From NCBI GenBank assembly GCA_012959605.1, contig DUCU01000016.1, positions 5,803 to 43,293 on the forward strand: a stretch of 37,491 bases of DNA, given 5' to 3'. The notes under the pieces were generated by a model that saw nothing but the letters and a program-made list of their open reading frames with translations, ran no database searches and had not been told where the DNA came from. The translations under genes and the position numbers were made by a program. The stretch comes from Dehalococcoidia bacterium. Lineage in GTDB: Bacteria > Chloroflexota > Dehalococcoidia > Lucifugimonadales > UBA3495. This document shows, in pieces, positions 10,481 to 20,508 of this stretch (position 1 is its first letter; each line of letters starts with the position of its first letter).

Positions 10481-11758
10481 TTAGAAGTGGAGCATGTCCG
10501 CCAGCGTTTTGGCGCCGCCGCGAGGGCCGACCACTGCCAGTCGCATCTGTTCGTCGTTCAAGACTGACTTAGCTACTCTGGCGATATCGGATGGTTGCAC
10601 CGCGTCCAGCAGACTCACAATCTCGTCTGGGGTCCGCACTTGATTTTGCAACAGTTCCTGCCCTCCAAGCCATGATGCCACCGCCCGAGTGTCTTCCATC
10701 CGCAGCAACAGGGTCCCTTTGGAGTATTCCCTGGCCTTGTTGAGTTCCTGCTCGCTGGGGTCTTCGTGCATACCGTGGAACTCACTGACAATGGTTTTGA
10801 CAGCGTCGTTGGTCTTTTGTGGTTCCACTCCACAATAAACAACCAACGCCCCTGTGTCACGGTAACTGCTGGTTGAACTGCTTACGTCGTAGGCCAGACC
10901 CTGTTCCTCTCGCAGGTTCAAAAACAGCCGGCTGCTCATGCCATCGCCCAAGATGGTGTTCATTAAGTTGAAGGCGTACCGATCCGGGTCGGCCATGGAC
11001 AGCCCGGGCACACCGAGGCACAAGTGGGTCTGGTCGCTGCGTCGGCGTTCTATTTTAACCACTGAACCTGAAGAGCTCGTGACCGGCTCCCAGTCCAGGG
11101 ATTTGAGCGGCTTCCAGTCTTGAGTTGTCTCCACCAGCATGTCCACGATCTCGTCGTGGGTCACGTTACCTGCCACCGCAATCACGGTGTTGGCCGGGTT
11201 GTATTGCTGCGTCATATAGTCGTGGATATCTTTCTGCTGAATATCAGCCACTGTTTCCAGAGTTCCGCCAACGTCACGACCCATGGCCTGGTCCGGCCAC
11301 ATGGCTTCGTCAATCAGCAAGTCCACCCGGTATGACGGCTGGTCGTAGGTCATCCTAAGTTCTTCTTGGATGACCTCTCGCTCCTTCTCAACCTCTTCCG
11401 GGTCGAGGCGAGAATGCAGCACCATATCCATTAACACCGCAAACGCAATCTTGAAGTGGAGTTTGGCTACTTTGACCCAGAAGACAGTCATTTCCCGGTC
11501 AGTGCTGGCGTTCATGATGCCGCCAACGCCCTCGATGGCCTCGCTGACGGCACGAGCGGTTGGCCAGTTCTCCGTGCCCTTGAACGGCAGATGCTCTATG
11601 AAATGCGAGACGCCGGCCAGTTCGTCGGACTCGTATCGGGAGCCCGCACCAACACAGATGACCATGGAGACCGACTGGGTATGGGCCATGGTCGATGTCA
11701 GAACACGCAGTTTGTTATCCAGCACAGAACGTTGGTACATGTACTCCTTGGGGATCAT
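10481..11758 (-). CDS. M16 family metallopeptidase (processing peptidase-like)
   Basis: HFIEHLPFKGTENWPTA is close to the inverted zinc motif HxxEH; ...EKEREVIQEELRMTYDQPSY. Confidence 0.92.
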   Translation of the reverse strand: MIPKEYMYQRSVLDNKLRVLTSTMAHTQSVSMVICVGAGSRYESDELAGVSHFIEHLPFKGTENWPTARAVSEAIEGVGGIMNASTDREMTVFWVKVAKLHFKIAFAVLMDMVLHSRLDPEEVEKEREVIQEELRMTYDQPSYRVDLLIDEAMWPDQAMGRDVGGTLETVADIQQKDIHDYMTQQYNPANTVIAVAGNVTHDEIVDMLVETTQDWKPLKSLDWEPVTSSSGSVVKIERRRSDQTHLCLGVPGLSMADPDRYAFNLMNTILGDGMSSRLFLNLREEQGLAYDVSSSTSSYRDTGALVVYCGVEPQKTNDAVKTIVSEFHGMHEDPSEQELNKAREYSKGTLLLRMEDTRAVASWLGGQELLQNQVRTPDEIVSLLDAVQPSDIARVAKSVLNDEQMRLAVVGPRGGAKTLADMLHF

Positions 11759-11781
11759 TTAAGGTTGTAACCGTACGAGGT

Positions 11782-12423
11782 TTAAGAGTTGAGCCAGTCC
11801 ACGTCGCCGGACATGTTGTCGGCATGCGACTTGGAAGCAAAAACGGTGTAGCGACGGCGGGCTTCACCAATGGTGGTGTCGTCGCCGTGGCCAGGGTAGA
11901 CGTTGGTGTCATCGGGCAGTGCCAACAGCTTGGTCGTGATGCTATTCAGCAGTTGGACAAAGGCCTCCGGACTCCGGGACTTACCGGGGCCACCTGGGAA
12001 CAGGGTGTCACCGGAGAACAGGTGTTTGCCCACCAGGAAACAAGACGCGCCGTCGGTGTGCCCGGGGGTGTTCAGCACCGTTAATTCTTGGTTGCCAAAC
12101 TTGATGACCGTGCCGTCGGTCAGATCCAATTCCGGAGGTCGCGGCAGGGCGTGGGCGTCGGCCGGGGAGATACCCACCGGAGCGTCTACCTTGCCGGTGA
12201 TCTCGCCAAATCCGGCCAGGTGATCGCCATGGTTATGGGTGATGATGATAGCCTTGATATTCTCGTCGCTGATGGCGTCGAGAAGTTTTTCAGGCTGCCC
12301 TGGAGTGTCGATCAAGATGCATTCGTTGGTCTCAGGACAGGTGATGAGGTAGCCGTTGTTCCCCATGGCGCTCATCCCGGCAACTTTGGTGATCTTTACT
12401 TCGCCGTCATAGTGCAATGCCAT
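11782..12423 (-). CDS. MBL-fold metallo-hydrolase (glyoxalase II-like)
   Basis: ITHNHGDHLAGFGEI, LNTPGHTDGASCFLVGKHLFSGDTLFPGG, VYPGHGDDTTIGEA. Confidence 0.93.
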   Translation of the reverse strand: MALHYDGEVKITKVAGMSAMGNNGYLITCPETNECILIDTPGQPEKLLDAISDENIKAIIITHNHGDHLAGFGEITGKVDAPVGISPADAHALPRPPELDLTDGTVIKFGNQELTVLNTPGHTDGASCFLVGKHLFSGDTLFPGGPGKSRSPEAFVQLLNSITTKLLALPDDTNVYPGHGDDTTIGEARRRYTVFASKSHADNMSGDVDWLNS

Positions 12424-12503
12424 ATCGCATCTCCCCAGTTGGTTTTTCAGGTGGTGTATTTAGTATCTGATTTTAGCAGAGCGTGCCGCCTATTGAGTCG
12501 GGC

Positions 12504-15500
12504 TTAATCCCCGGCCGCTGCAACCGCCGGTTCTTTGGTTTTGGACTTGCTGGTTTTCTTGGTCGCCTTGGCTAGTTTGGTAGTCTTGTCTGATTTTGCA
12601 GCGGAAGTTTTGGCTTTCGCCTTGGACGAGCTTGCGCTACGCCCCGACGATGTCAGCAGCTTTTTCAGGTAAATCCCTGTAAATGACTTGAGATTATCCG
12701 CCATCTGCTCCGGTGTGCCGGTGGCAATGAGCTCGCCGCCCTTGTCGCCGGCGCCAGGACCCAGGTCAATCAACCAGTCTGAGTTCTTAATCACGTCCAG
12801 GTTGTGTTCGATCAAGATCACCGTGTTGCCAGTGTCCACCAGCCGGTGCAAAACGCCCAGCAGTGCGGCGGTGTCTGAGAAAGACAGGCCGGTGGTGGGT
12901 TCGTCCAGCAGATAGATGGTCTTGCCGGTGGCCCGTTTTGATAGTTCAGTTGCCAGCTTCACTCGCTGGGCCTCGCCTCCAGAAAGAGTGGTGGCAGGCT
13001 GACCCAACTTGATGTAGCCCAGGCCCACGTCCCGCATGGTCTCTAACTTGGGCTTGATGCGCGGGAAGTTGATGAAAAACTCCAGCGCCTGGGCCACAGT
13101 CATATCCAGCACTTCAGCGATGTTCTTGCCCCGCAGGGTTACTTCCAGCGCTTCCCGGTTGTACCGGGCTCCCTGGCAAATCTCGCAGGGAACCGTCACA
13201 TCGGGCAGGAACTGCATCTCTATCTGGTTATAGCCTTCGCCCTGGCAGGCTTCACAACGCCCGCCCCTGACGTTGAACGAGAACCGGCCCGCCGCATAGC
13301 CCCGGACCTTGGCCTCTGGCAAACTGGCGAACAGGTCTCTGATGGGAGTGAAGGCCCCAGTGTAGGTGGCCGGGTTGCTCCGTGGCGTCCGTCCGATTGG
13401 CGACTGGTCGATGTTCACGACCTTGTCTACACCTTCGACACCGACTATATCTCGGTGCAAACCAGGCAAATCACGCCCCTTGTTAATAACTTGGTTCAAC
13501 TTCTTATAGAGAATCTCGTAGACCAAGCTGCTCTTGCCGGAACCGGAAACTCCGGTAACACTGACCAACCGACCCAATGGGAAGGTCACGTCTATATTCT
13601 TGAGATTGTTCTCTTTAGCGCCTTTGATCTTTATGGAGTGTCCGTTCCCCTTGCGCCGTTTCTCGGGATAGGGCACGATTTTGCGGCCGCTGAGATAGGC
13701 ACCGGTCAGGGAATCGGGGTTGGCTTCAATCTCGGCAACGGTGCCAGTGGCCACTACCTGTCCACCATGCTCCCCGGCTCCAGGGCCAAGGTCAGCTATG
13801 AAATCCGCCGCCCGCATCATGGCTTCGTCGTGCTCAACAACCAATACCGTGTTGCCCAAGTCTTTCAGGCGCAGCAGGGTATTGATCAGTCGGTGGTCGT
13901 CGTGGGGATGCAGGCCCACCGTGGGCTCATCGCAGACGTAAAGCACGCCGGTCAGACCGGAACCGATCTGCGTGGCCAGGCGGACGCGTTGGGCTTCACC
14001 TCCGGAAAGGGTCCGGGCGGTGCGGTCCATGGTTACGTAGTCGAGGCCGATACCCTCCAGGAAGTTGACCCGCCCCTCAATCTCTTTCAAGACCTGGTTA
14101 GCAATGGTCTTCTCTCTGGTGGACAACACCTGTTCGGTATGGGGGCCGGGAGCGTCTGGGTCGATGTCTCTGATCCATTCCGCTGCCTGGCCAATGTTCT
14201 TGGCGCAAACATCCATGATGCTGAGACCGCAGACCTGAACTGCCAATGCTTCTGGCCGCAGGCGTTTGCCGTCACAGGATGGACACGGACGGGCCGACAT
14301 ATAACGCTCTATCTGGGTGCGCATGTAGTCAGACTCGGTCCGCTTGTAGCGTCGCTCCAGGTTGGGAATGACGCCCTCAAAGTTGGTATCCCATTCGTAG
14401 GTTTGGCCGCGGCCAGTGCGGTGCCGCACGGTGACCTTCTTTTCGTCATTTCCGTAGAGAATTAAGTCAATCTGCTTCTGGGTCAGGTCTTTGACCGGGG
14501 TGGTGGCTGAGAAGCCGTTGGCACGGGCCACCGACTCCATCAGGCTGATGTACCAACTACTGGAAGGACCGCCCCTGGTCCAAGGCGAAATGGCGCCTTG
14601 GGACAGAGAAAGTTCTTTATTGGAGATGATTAGGTTGGGGTCTAGACTCAGTTTAAAACCCAGGCCGGTGCAATCGCTGCACGCGCCGTGGGGGCTATTG
14701 AAACTGAATGTCCTGGGCTCGATTTCCGGCAGGCTGGTGTTGCATTTGGTACAGGCAAACTGTTCAGAGAAAACCAGGGTTTCGCCGCCCTCAATGTGGG
14801 CTTCGACCACGCCGTCGCCCTCACGGATCGCCGTCTCCACAGACTCGGCAACACGGCTGATTTCCATATCCGGCCTGATAATCAGCCGGTCGATAACCAA
14901 CTCTATGTAATGCCATTTCTTCCGATCCAGTTCTACGCCGCCCATCTCTTCGAGCATGAGGATATCGCCGTTGACCCGGACGCGGACAAACCCGGATTGA
15001 CGAGCGTTTTCAAAAACGTCTTTATGCTCGCCCTTCTTGCGGCGAATCTTGGGCGCCATCAACGTGATGCGACTGCCCTCTTCCAGCTTCATGATGGAAT
15101 CAACAATCTGGGAAATGGTTTGCCGTTCTACTGGTCGACCGCACTTGGCACAATGGGGCAGACCCACTCTGGCAAAGAGCAGACGCAGATAGTCGTATAT
15201 CTCTGTAACCGTACCCACCGTGGAACGAGGGTTGTGGGAGACACCTTTTTGGTCAATGGAAATGGCCGGGGAAAGGCCTTCAATGTAATCGACGTCGGGC
15301 TTGTCCATCCGGCCCAAGAATTGCCGGGCGTAGGCGGAAAGCGACTCTACGTAACGGCGTTGGCCCTCTGCGTAGATGGTGTCAAAAGCCAGGGAACTCT
15401 TGCCGGAACCGGATACTCCGGTAATTACCACCAGCTTGTCGCGCGGGATGGTAATTTCTATATTCTTGAGGTTGTGCTCGCGGGCGCCTTTAACGTGGAT

Positions 15501-15515
15501 AAAATCCTGGGGCAT
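12504..15515 (-). CDS. uvrA: Excinuclease ABC subunit UvrA
   Basis: [68 protein letters not shown]; two ABC signature regions; zinc fingers. Start trimmed from 15536. Confidence 0.98.
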   Translation of the reverse strand: MPQDFIHVKGAREHNLKNIEITIPRDKLVVITGVSGSGKSSLAFDTIYAEGQRRYVESLSAYARQFLGRMDKPDVDYIEGLSPAISIDQKGVSHNPRSTVGTVTEIYDYLRLLFARVGLPHCAKCGRPVERQTISQIVDSIMKLEEGSRITLMAPKIRRKKGEHKDVFENARQSGFVRVRVNGDILMLEEMGGVELDRKKWHYIELVIDRLIIRPDMEISRVAESVETAIREGDGVVEAHIEGGETLVFSEQFACTKCNTSLPEIEPRTFSFNSPHGACSDCTGLGFKLSLDPNLIISNKELSLSQGAISPWTRGGPSSSWYISLMESVARANGFSATTPVKDLTQKQIDLILYGNDEKKVTVRHRTGRGQTYEWDTNFEGVIPNLERRYKRTESDYMRTQIERYMSARPCPSCDGKRLRPEALAVQVCGLSIMDVCAKNIGQAAEWIRDIDPDAPGPHTEQVLSTREKTIANQVLKEIEGRVNFLEGIGLDYVTMDRTARTLSGGEAQRVRLATQIGSGLTGVLYVCDEPTVGLHPHDDHRLINTLLRLKDLGNTVLVVEHDEAMMRAADFIADLGPGAGEHGGQVVATGTVAEIEANPDSLTGAYLSGRKIVPYPEKRRKGNGHSIKIKGAKENNLKNIDVTFPLGRLVSVTGVSGSGKSSLVYEILYKKLNQVINKGRDLPGLHRDIVGVEGVDKVVNIDQSPIGRTPRSNPATYTGAFTPIRDLFASLPEAKVRGYAAGRFSFNVRGGRCEACQGEGYNQIEMQFLPDVTVPCEICQGARYNREALEVTLRGKNIAEVLDMTVAQALEFFINFPRIKPKLETMRDVGLGYIKLGQPATTLSGGEAQRVKLATELSKRATGKTIYLLDEPTTGLSFSDTAALLGVLHRLVDTGNTVILIEHNLDVIKNSDWLIDLGPGAGDKGGELIATGTPEQMADNLKSFTGIYLKKLLTSSGRSASSSKAKAKTSAAKSDKTTKLAKATKKTSKSKTKEPAVAAAGD

Positions 15516-15667
15516 ACAACTCCACCACTCACCCAAATATCGACCTACATTGTACCATCGTTATGACAATCTAATGCCTTTTGGTGTGAATGTTGGGGTA
15601 GTATGATGAGTCTGCAATATCAAAAAAAACGCATTCACATGTATTAAATGTAAAAACAGGCAAAATA

Positions 15668-16156
15668 ATGACACAGCAAAATGGACAACAATACTTAGCC
15701 TCCATTCTTTTGCAACGGCGGATACTTGAAACTATTCCGATTGATCCACCAATCGGCTATTCCCAGCTGCAAGAAAAGACGCACCTTTCCGGGTCTGATC
15801 TTGGTGGTGGGTTATTAGAGCTGGAAGCTCTGGGCGTTATAACCAAGACGCAAACCTCGGATATTGCACTGTATTGCAGGGTTTCCAATGCTTCAGAAAA
15901 AGAGTGGTATTCCGTGACTGAAGCAGCTACCTATCTCTCCGTCTCCAGGCGCACGGTCCAGCAATTGATCCATGACGGCGAAATGATTGCCTATCGCGTT
16001 GGTCGCGGAGGGCACCATAGGATCCGTCGGATGGATCTGGACTCTCCGATGCACCGTAACGACCCTACAGGGTTGACTGAATTATCCGCGGCAGAAGACC
16101 CCGTACTGGCTGAGTTATGGGATAACGAGCAAGATACTGCTTACGACCGACTTTAA
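15668..16156 (+). CDS. Excisionase/MerR-type HTH protein with antitoxin-like C-terminal tail
   Basis: EWYSVTEAATYLSVSRRTVQQLIHDGEMIAYRVGRGGHHRIRRMDLDS (Xis-like HTH); C-terminal DPVLAELWDNEQDTAYDRL resembles type II antitoxin tails. Confidence 0.75.
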   Translation: MTQQNGQQYLASILLQRRILETIPIDPPIGYSQLQEKTHLSGSDLGGGLLELEALGVITKTQTSDIALYCRVSNASEKEWYSVTEAATYLSVSRRTVQQLIHDGEMIAYRVGRGGHHRIRRMDLDSPMHRNDPTGLTELSAAEDPVLAELWDNEQDTAYDRL

Positions 16157-16486
16157 GCGGGGAGACATCGTTCTGGTGAATTTCGTGTCTCGGATGAGAC
16201 CACCAGCAAGCGTCGGCTTGTTTTGCTTCTCAGTTCCGAACGATACATGGAAGGCCGACAAGAAGTGATTGTCGCCGCCATCACCAGCAACACCCTCCGC
16301 TTGCTGGAAGGCGACCACTTGATGTTCGATTGGGAAGAAGCCGGATTTTTGTTTCCGTCGGTCACCACTGGAATCGTGAGGACAATCAAGCAAAACATGA
16401 TTGAACGAAAGATGGGGGTTGTTTCCACAAATGACCTGGTTGAGATAGAGTTTAAGTTGTCCCAATTCCTGGAGTTGAATAGTTAA
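16137..16486 (+). pseudogene. MazF/PemK-like endoribonuclease toxin, probably frameshifted
   Basis: Frame of 16149 reads TTDFKRGDIVLVNFV, then the frame of 16223 continues (V)SDETTSKRRLVLLLSSERYMEGRQEVIVAAITSN...GIVRTIKQNMIERKMGVVSTNDLVEIEFKLSQFL; adding one T in GTGTCTCGG restores NFVFSDETTSKRR. Confidence 0.7.
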
Positions 16487-16489
16487 ATA

Positions 16490-17287
16490 ATGAGCCGCGA
16501 ACTTTTTGGCGTTTCCAAAGCATTTATCGGTGTGGTCCATCTACTGCCCCTGCCTGGTTCTCCCCGTTGGGGCGGCAGTATGCGTGCGGTGATTGACCGG
16601 GCCGAGGAAGAGGCCAACATACTGGAGCAGGGCGGCGTGAACGGGATCATCGTTGAGAATTTTGGCGACGTTCCGTTCCGCACTGGGCGGCTAGACCCAG
16701 AGACCATCGCTGGCATGACGGTGGCGGTGGAGCGGGTGGAAGAAGTGGTCGCCGTTCCCGTGGGCATCAATATGCTGCGGAACGACGCCCTGTCTGCCCT
16801 GGGAATCGCGGCTGTCACCGGCGCCAAGTTCATCCGCGTAAACGTCCACTACGGAGTGATGGCGGCGGAAGAGGGACTGATTGAGGGAGAAGCCTACCAG
16901 ACGATGCGCCACCGCAAAGACCTCGGCGCCGACGTTAAAGTGCTAGCGGACGTTTTAGTGAAGCACGCCGTTCCTCTGGGGTCGGTTGACCTTGGGTTGG
17001 TGTCCCGAGAGACTGTGCAAAGAGGCTTGGCAGATGGGTTAATCGTGTCCGGAGCAGCGACCGGCCTGGAAACAGCCAGCTTTGACGTCTCAGTTGTGCG
17101 CCGCGCGATGCCCGATGGCCTGGTTTTGGTGGGCAGCGGTGTTACCGAAAAGAACATCTGGCGCGTGATCGAACACTCCGACGGCGCAATCATCGGCACG
17201 AGTCTAAAAGAGGGCGGAAACGTCAACAACAAAGTGGATCCGGAGCGGGTCCGCCGCATGGCAGAGATTTTCGACACCCTGCCTTAG
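16490..17287 (+). CDS. BtpA/SgcQ family protein
   Basis: FIGVVHLLPLPGSPRWGG, AEEEANILEQGGVNGIIVENFGDVPF, GAKFIRVNVHYGVMAAEEGLIEGEA. Confidence 0.92.
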   Translation: MSRELFGVSKAFIGVVHLLPLPGSPRWGGSMRAVIDRAEEEANILEQGGVNGIIVENFGDVPFRTGRLDPETIAGMTVAVERVEEVVAVPVGINMLRNDALSALGIAAVTGAKFIRVNVHYGVMAAEEGLIEGEAYQTMRHRKDLGADVKVLADVLVKHAVPLGSVDLGLVSRETVQRGLADGLIVSGAATGLETASFDVSVVRRAMPDGLVLVGSGVTEKNIWRVIEHSDGAIIGTSLKEGGNVNNKVDPERVRRMAEIFDTLP

Positions 17288-17317
17288 AGTGCTTAAGAAA
17301 GGATTGTTCTCCGGGGA

Positions 17318-18223
17318 TTATCCTGAAGATTTCCGCTTTATCTCCACTCCGGCTTCTTTCTCCAACAGCCTAGCGACTCCTGGCATGTCCAGCTCGGCAA
17401 ACCCAGCTTCAGCGGCCTGGGTGAATAGTTTGTAGGCTACGTCACCGGCCGGAGTTGGGGTGTCGATGCTCCGGGCCAGTTCCTGTATCAGACCAAGGTC
17501 TTTCAAAATGGTCTTCACCGGAGCACGGGCATCCTCGTAGGTCTGGTCTAGCATCACTGCTGCATTGCGGTCTAGCATGAAACTCTGCCCCCAGCCCGAG
17601 CTCACCAACTCGTAAACCAAAGCCGGGTCGGCCCCAGACTTAACGCCCATGAGCATGGCCTCGGCTGCTGCCAATGTGTGTACCCCCACCAGCAATTGGT
17701 TCACAAGTTTGACCGTAGTCCCGGTACCAGTAGGGCCGGTATGCCTGACGGTGCCGCCCATGGCGTCGAACACACTGGATGCAGCATCGAACGCCTCTTT
17801 GGGCCCGCCAGCCATGATTACCAGAGTGGCATTCTCGGCTCGCTCGGTTCCGCCACTGATAGGAGCGTCTAGAAACATCGCACCTTTGGAATCGGCCGCC
17901 TCAGCGCAGGCCTTGGAAGTGTTGATTCCAACCGTGCTGTGATCAACGATCACCTGACAAGGTCGGGCGTTGGCCATCACGCCGTCGGGGCCCAGCAGTA
18001 CGGCCTCTGCGGTGGCTATGTCCGGCAGACAGGTCAATATAATGTCGCACTGCTGGGTGATCTCCGCAGTGGACGTGGCGGCGGATGCCCCGGCGGCAGC
18101 AATCTCCAGCACCTTGGGTCGACTGCGATTGTGGACAGTAACGTCGAATCCCGCCTTCAGCAAGTTATAGCTCATGGGCAGGCCCATGCGGCCCAGGCCG
18201 ATGAACCCTATCTTGTTGGTCAT
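17318..18223 (-). CDS. NAD(P)-dependent oxidoreductase, 3-hydroxyisobutyrate dehydrogenase family
   Basis: IGFIGLGRMGLPMSYNLLKAGFDVTVHNRS; FLDAPISGGTERAENATLVIMAGG; GTGTTVKLVNQLL. Confidence 0.94.
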   Translation of the reverse strand: MTNKIGFIGLGRMGLPMSYNLLKAGFDVTVHNRSRPKVLEIAAAGASAATSTAEITQQCDIILTCLPDIATAEAVLLGPDGVMANARPCQVIVDHSTVGINTSKACAEAADSKGAMFLDAPISGGTERAENATLVIMAGGPKEAFDAASSVFDAMGGTVRHTGPTGTGTTVKLVNQLLVGVHTLAAAEAMLMGVKSGADPALVYELVSSGWGQSFMLDRNAAVMLDQTYEDARAPVKTILKDLGLIQELARSIDTPTPAGDVAYKLFTQAAEAGFAELDMPGVARLLEKEAGVEIKRKSSG

Positions 18224-18253
18224 TGTTTTCCTTTTAGGTACTCGTGAAGTTGC

Positions 18254-18958
18254 TTAGGCCATCAATTCTTCAATCAATTTATTGATGTCGTCGGGACGCT
18301 CGGCCATGGGGAAATGACCCGCCTGTTCAAGCTTGACGTACTTGGAACCAGTCACGGCCTCGTGAATTTCAAGTTCGTACTCGGCGGGCTTTCCGGGGTC
18401 GTCCAAACCTCGGACCAATACCAGCGGCGTTTTTAGTTCTGAGATGCGGTCTTGCACATCAAAATTATCGATGGTCACCAGGTCGTTGTATTGGGAGATA
18501 GGCCCGACTATTCGGTGACACTCAATTAGCTGTTCTCTTAGGCCGGATTCGATGAACATCATTGAGTGGCGCATGGCGTCTAGCCACTCCTCGTGAACCT
18601 TCTCATCCTTTGCGGCGTTCAAACGAAATTCCAGACTGCCCGGCGCGCGTTCTTTGGGTCGCATGGCAATGGTCATCAGGAGCAGACCTGCGACCTCATC
18701 GGGGTAATCCAGGGCATATTGCAGCGCCACGCACGCCCCTAGGGTAAACCCGGAGAGCACGACATCGGACGAATGGCCTTGTTGGTGCAGATAGCCGTGC
18801 AGCCACTCGGTGTATTCTTCCACGGTGTCCAGAGAGTCGCCGTCGGGATGTCCGGGCAAGTCTGGTGTCAGGCAATTGGGGAAATGTTCTTTCTGGTACT
18901 TGTAACCTGCCGAGCAACTACCGGCGCCGGGTCCGTGTATGAAAACTAATTGGGACAT
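18254..18958 (-). CDS. Alpha/beta fold hydrolase
   Basis: FIHGPGAGS, LTPDLPGHPDGDS, LSGFTLGACVALQYA, ending QAGHFPMAERPDDINKLIEEL. Confidence 0.88.
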   Translation of the reverse strand: MSQLVFIHGPGAGSCSAGYKYQKEHFPNCLTPDLPGHPDGDSLDTVEEYTEWLHGYLHQQGHSSDVVLSGFTLGACVALQYALDYPDEVAGLLLMTIAMRPKERAPGSLEFRLNAAKDEKVHEEWLDAMRHSMMFIESGLREQLIECHRIVGPISQYNDLVTIDNFDVQDRISELKTPLVLVRGLDDPGKPAEYELEIHEAVTGSKYVKLEQAGHFPMAERPDDINKLIEELMA

Positions 18959-19005
18959 TGGTATCTCACCCCTGGACTATTTGTCCTGCGTAATGCTTGG
19001 ACTAA

Positions 19006-20385
19006 TTAAACAATTGGCCAGCGGGGCGGAAACGACAGGCCGATTCGAGCCAGCATATCCTCGCCGATTCCCTGGACTTTTTGAATCAGCGCCCACTCGT
19101 CAACGAACAACGGTTTGTGGTCTTCCACAACTATCTTTCCATCCACCATCACAAGATGGACGCTGCGACCATCGGCATTGTAGACCAGGTTGTTCACCGG
19201 GTTAAACAGGGTCTGCCATTCCACATTCCGGGTGTCGTACAACACCAAGTCTGCCTTTTTGCCGACTTCCAGAGAGCCAACCTCGGCATCCAAACCCAAC
19301 GCTTCTGCTCCCTGAATAGTGGCCATCTCCAGGGCTGTTTCCGCCGGGATGGTCTTGGAGTCTTGGCGGGCGTCCTTGTACAGCACCGCAATCAGGTACA
19401 TGGCACGGTTGGTCTCCACCAGGTTGGAGTTGTTTCCGGCGTCGGTCGCCAGTCCCACAGCCATCCCAGCATCCAGCATTTCTGGCAGCAGTCCGGTGTT
19501 AGTCATGCCGGCCCCTCCTTTGACGGCGGCGGTTGGAACGACAACTGCTCTGGTCCCGGTACTGGCTAAAACTTCAACCTCGCTTTCGTCCTGCCCCAGC
19601 ATATGGGCCAGGGTCAAGTTGTCGCCCAAGATGCCCAGTTTTTCCAAGTACTGGGTTGGTCGCAGTCCGGATTCATTTAGAGTGGCATCCACATAGTTTT
19701 GCCCATTGTTGTAGTGCAGAGTCATTCCCGTGCCGTACTGGTCGGCCAGGCGTTTGCAGGCTGTCAGGAGTTCGTCAGTGCACATGCTCGGGGCAAAGGG
19801 CATGGCCCAGGCGCTGACGCGGCCGTCCAACTGTCCATCGAATTTCTTGATGGTGGATTCAACGGTCTCGATAGCGTCAGCGGTGGTCGAAACCGGCAAT
19901 CCCAGCGGACCGGGTTTGTCGGTTACGTGGGTGCCAGTGATGATTCTGCAGCCGGCCTGCCTGTAAGCGTCCAGGCACCGGTCAATGTATTTCGTGCTGC
20001 CGGGATCCATGAATGTGGTGGTGCCGTTCTTCAAAAGTTCAGTGATCGCCAGGAGGCTGGTGTTGTATTCCTCCTCTTCAGTCATGATGGCTTGAAGTTT
20101 GAAAACGTTGGGCAGGTAGGCCGAGCCCAGGTCGTCGGGGAAGATTCCCCTGGTGGCGTGAGCGTAGCTGATATGCATGTGCCCGTTGACGAATCCAGGT
20201 GTGATTACCATGTCCGTGGCATCGACCACGCGATCAGCCTGGACTTCGGCTAGCTCGTCAACCTTGCCCACCTGGAGGATCCGCTGGCCTTGAACAATCA
20301 CGAAACCATTGGCGATTATCCGCCGCTGAGGGTCCATGGTGATGATGAAGCGGGCATTCTCGAATTTCACTGTCGTGTCTGGCAT
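19006..20385 (-). CDS. Amidohydrolase family protein (TrzN/AtzA/SAH deaminase-like)
   Basis: VITPGFVNGHMHISYAHATRG, ELLKNGTTTFMDPG, VGLATDAGNNSNLVETNRAM, ALGLDAEVGSLEVGKKADLVLYDT. Confidence 0.92.
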   Translation of the reverse strand: MPDTTVKFENARFIITMDPQRRIIANGFVIVQGQRILQVGKVDELAEVQADRVVDATDMVITPGFVNGHMHISYAHATRGIFPDDLGSAYLPNVFKLQAIMTEEEEYNTSLLAITELLKNGTTTFMDPGSTKYIDRCLDAYRQAGCRIITGTHVTDKPGPLGLPVSTTADAIETVESTIKKFDGQLDGRVSAWAMPFAPSMCTDELLTACKRLADQYGTGMTLHYNNGQNYVDATLNESGLRPTQYLEKLGILGDNLTLAHMLGQDESEVEVLASTGTRAVVVPTAAVKGGAGMTNTGLLPEMLDAGMAVGLATDAGNNSNLVETNRAMYLIAVLYKDARQDSKTIPAETALEMATIQGAEALGLDAEVGSLEVGKKADLVLYDTRNVEWQTLFNPVNNLVYNADGRSVHLVMVDGKIVVEDHKPLFVDEWALIQKVQGIGEDMLARIGLSFPPRWPIV

Positions 20386-20508
20386 TATCTTCCCCCGTTG
20401 GCAGCGTTATTAATTGGTAACCGGAATCGAGCCCTTGAGATGGAGTATTATACCGTGCGCAACCAGGTGCCAACCCCAACACGTTTCCACGTTTTTTTGC
20501 AGGATCGT

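Noticed and set aside
14688-15566. Long + strand ORFs antisense to uvrA (13455..14465, 14688..15566) and similar ORFs opposite clpC, hdrD-like and LLM genes
   Set aside because: They mirror well-supported coding genes, have no family motifs and reflect GC-biased codon structure.
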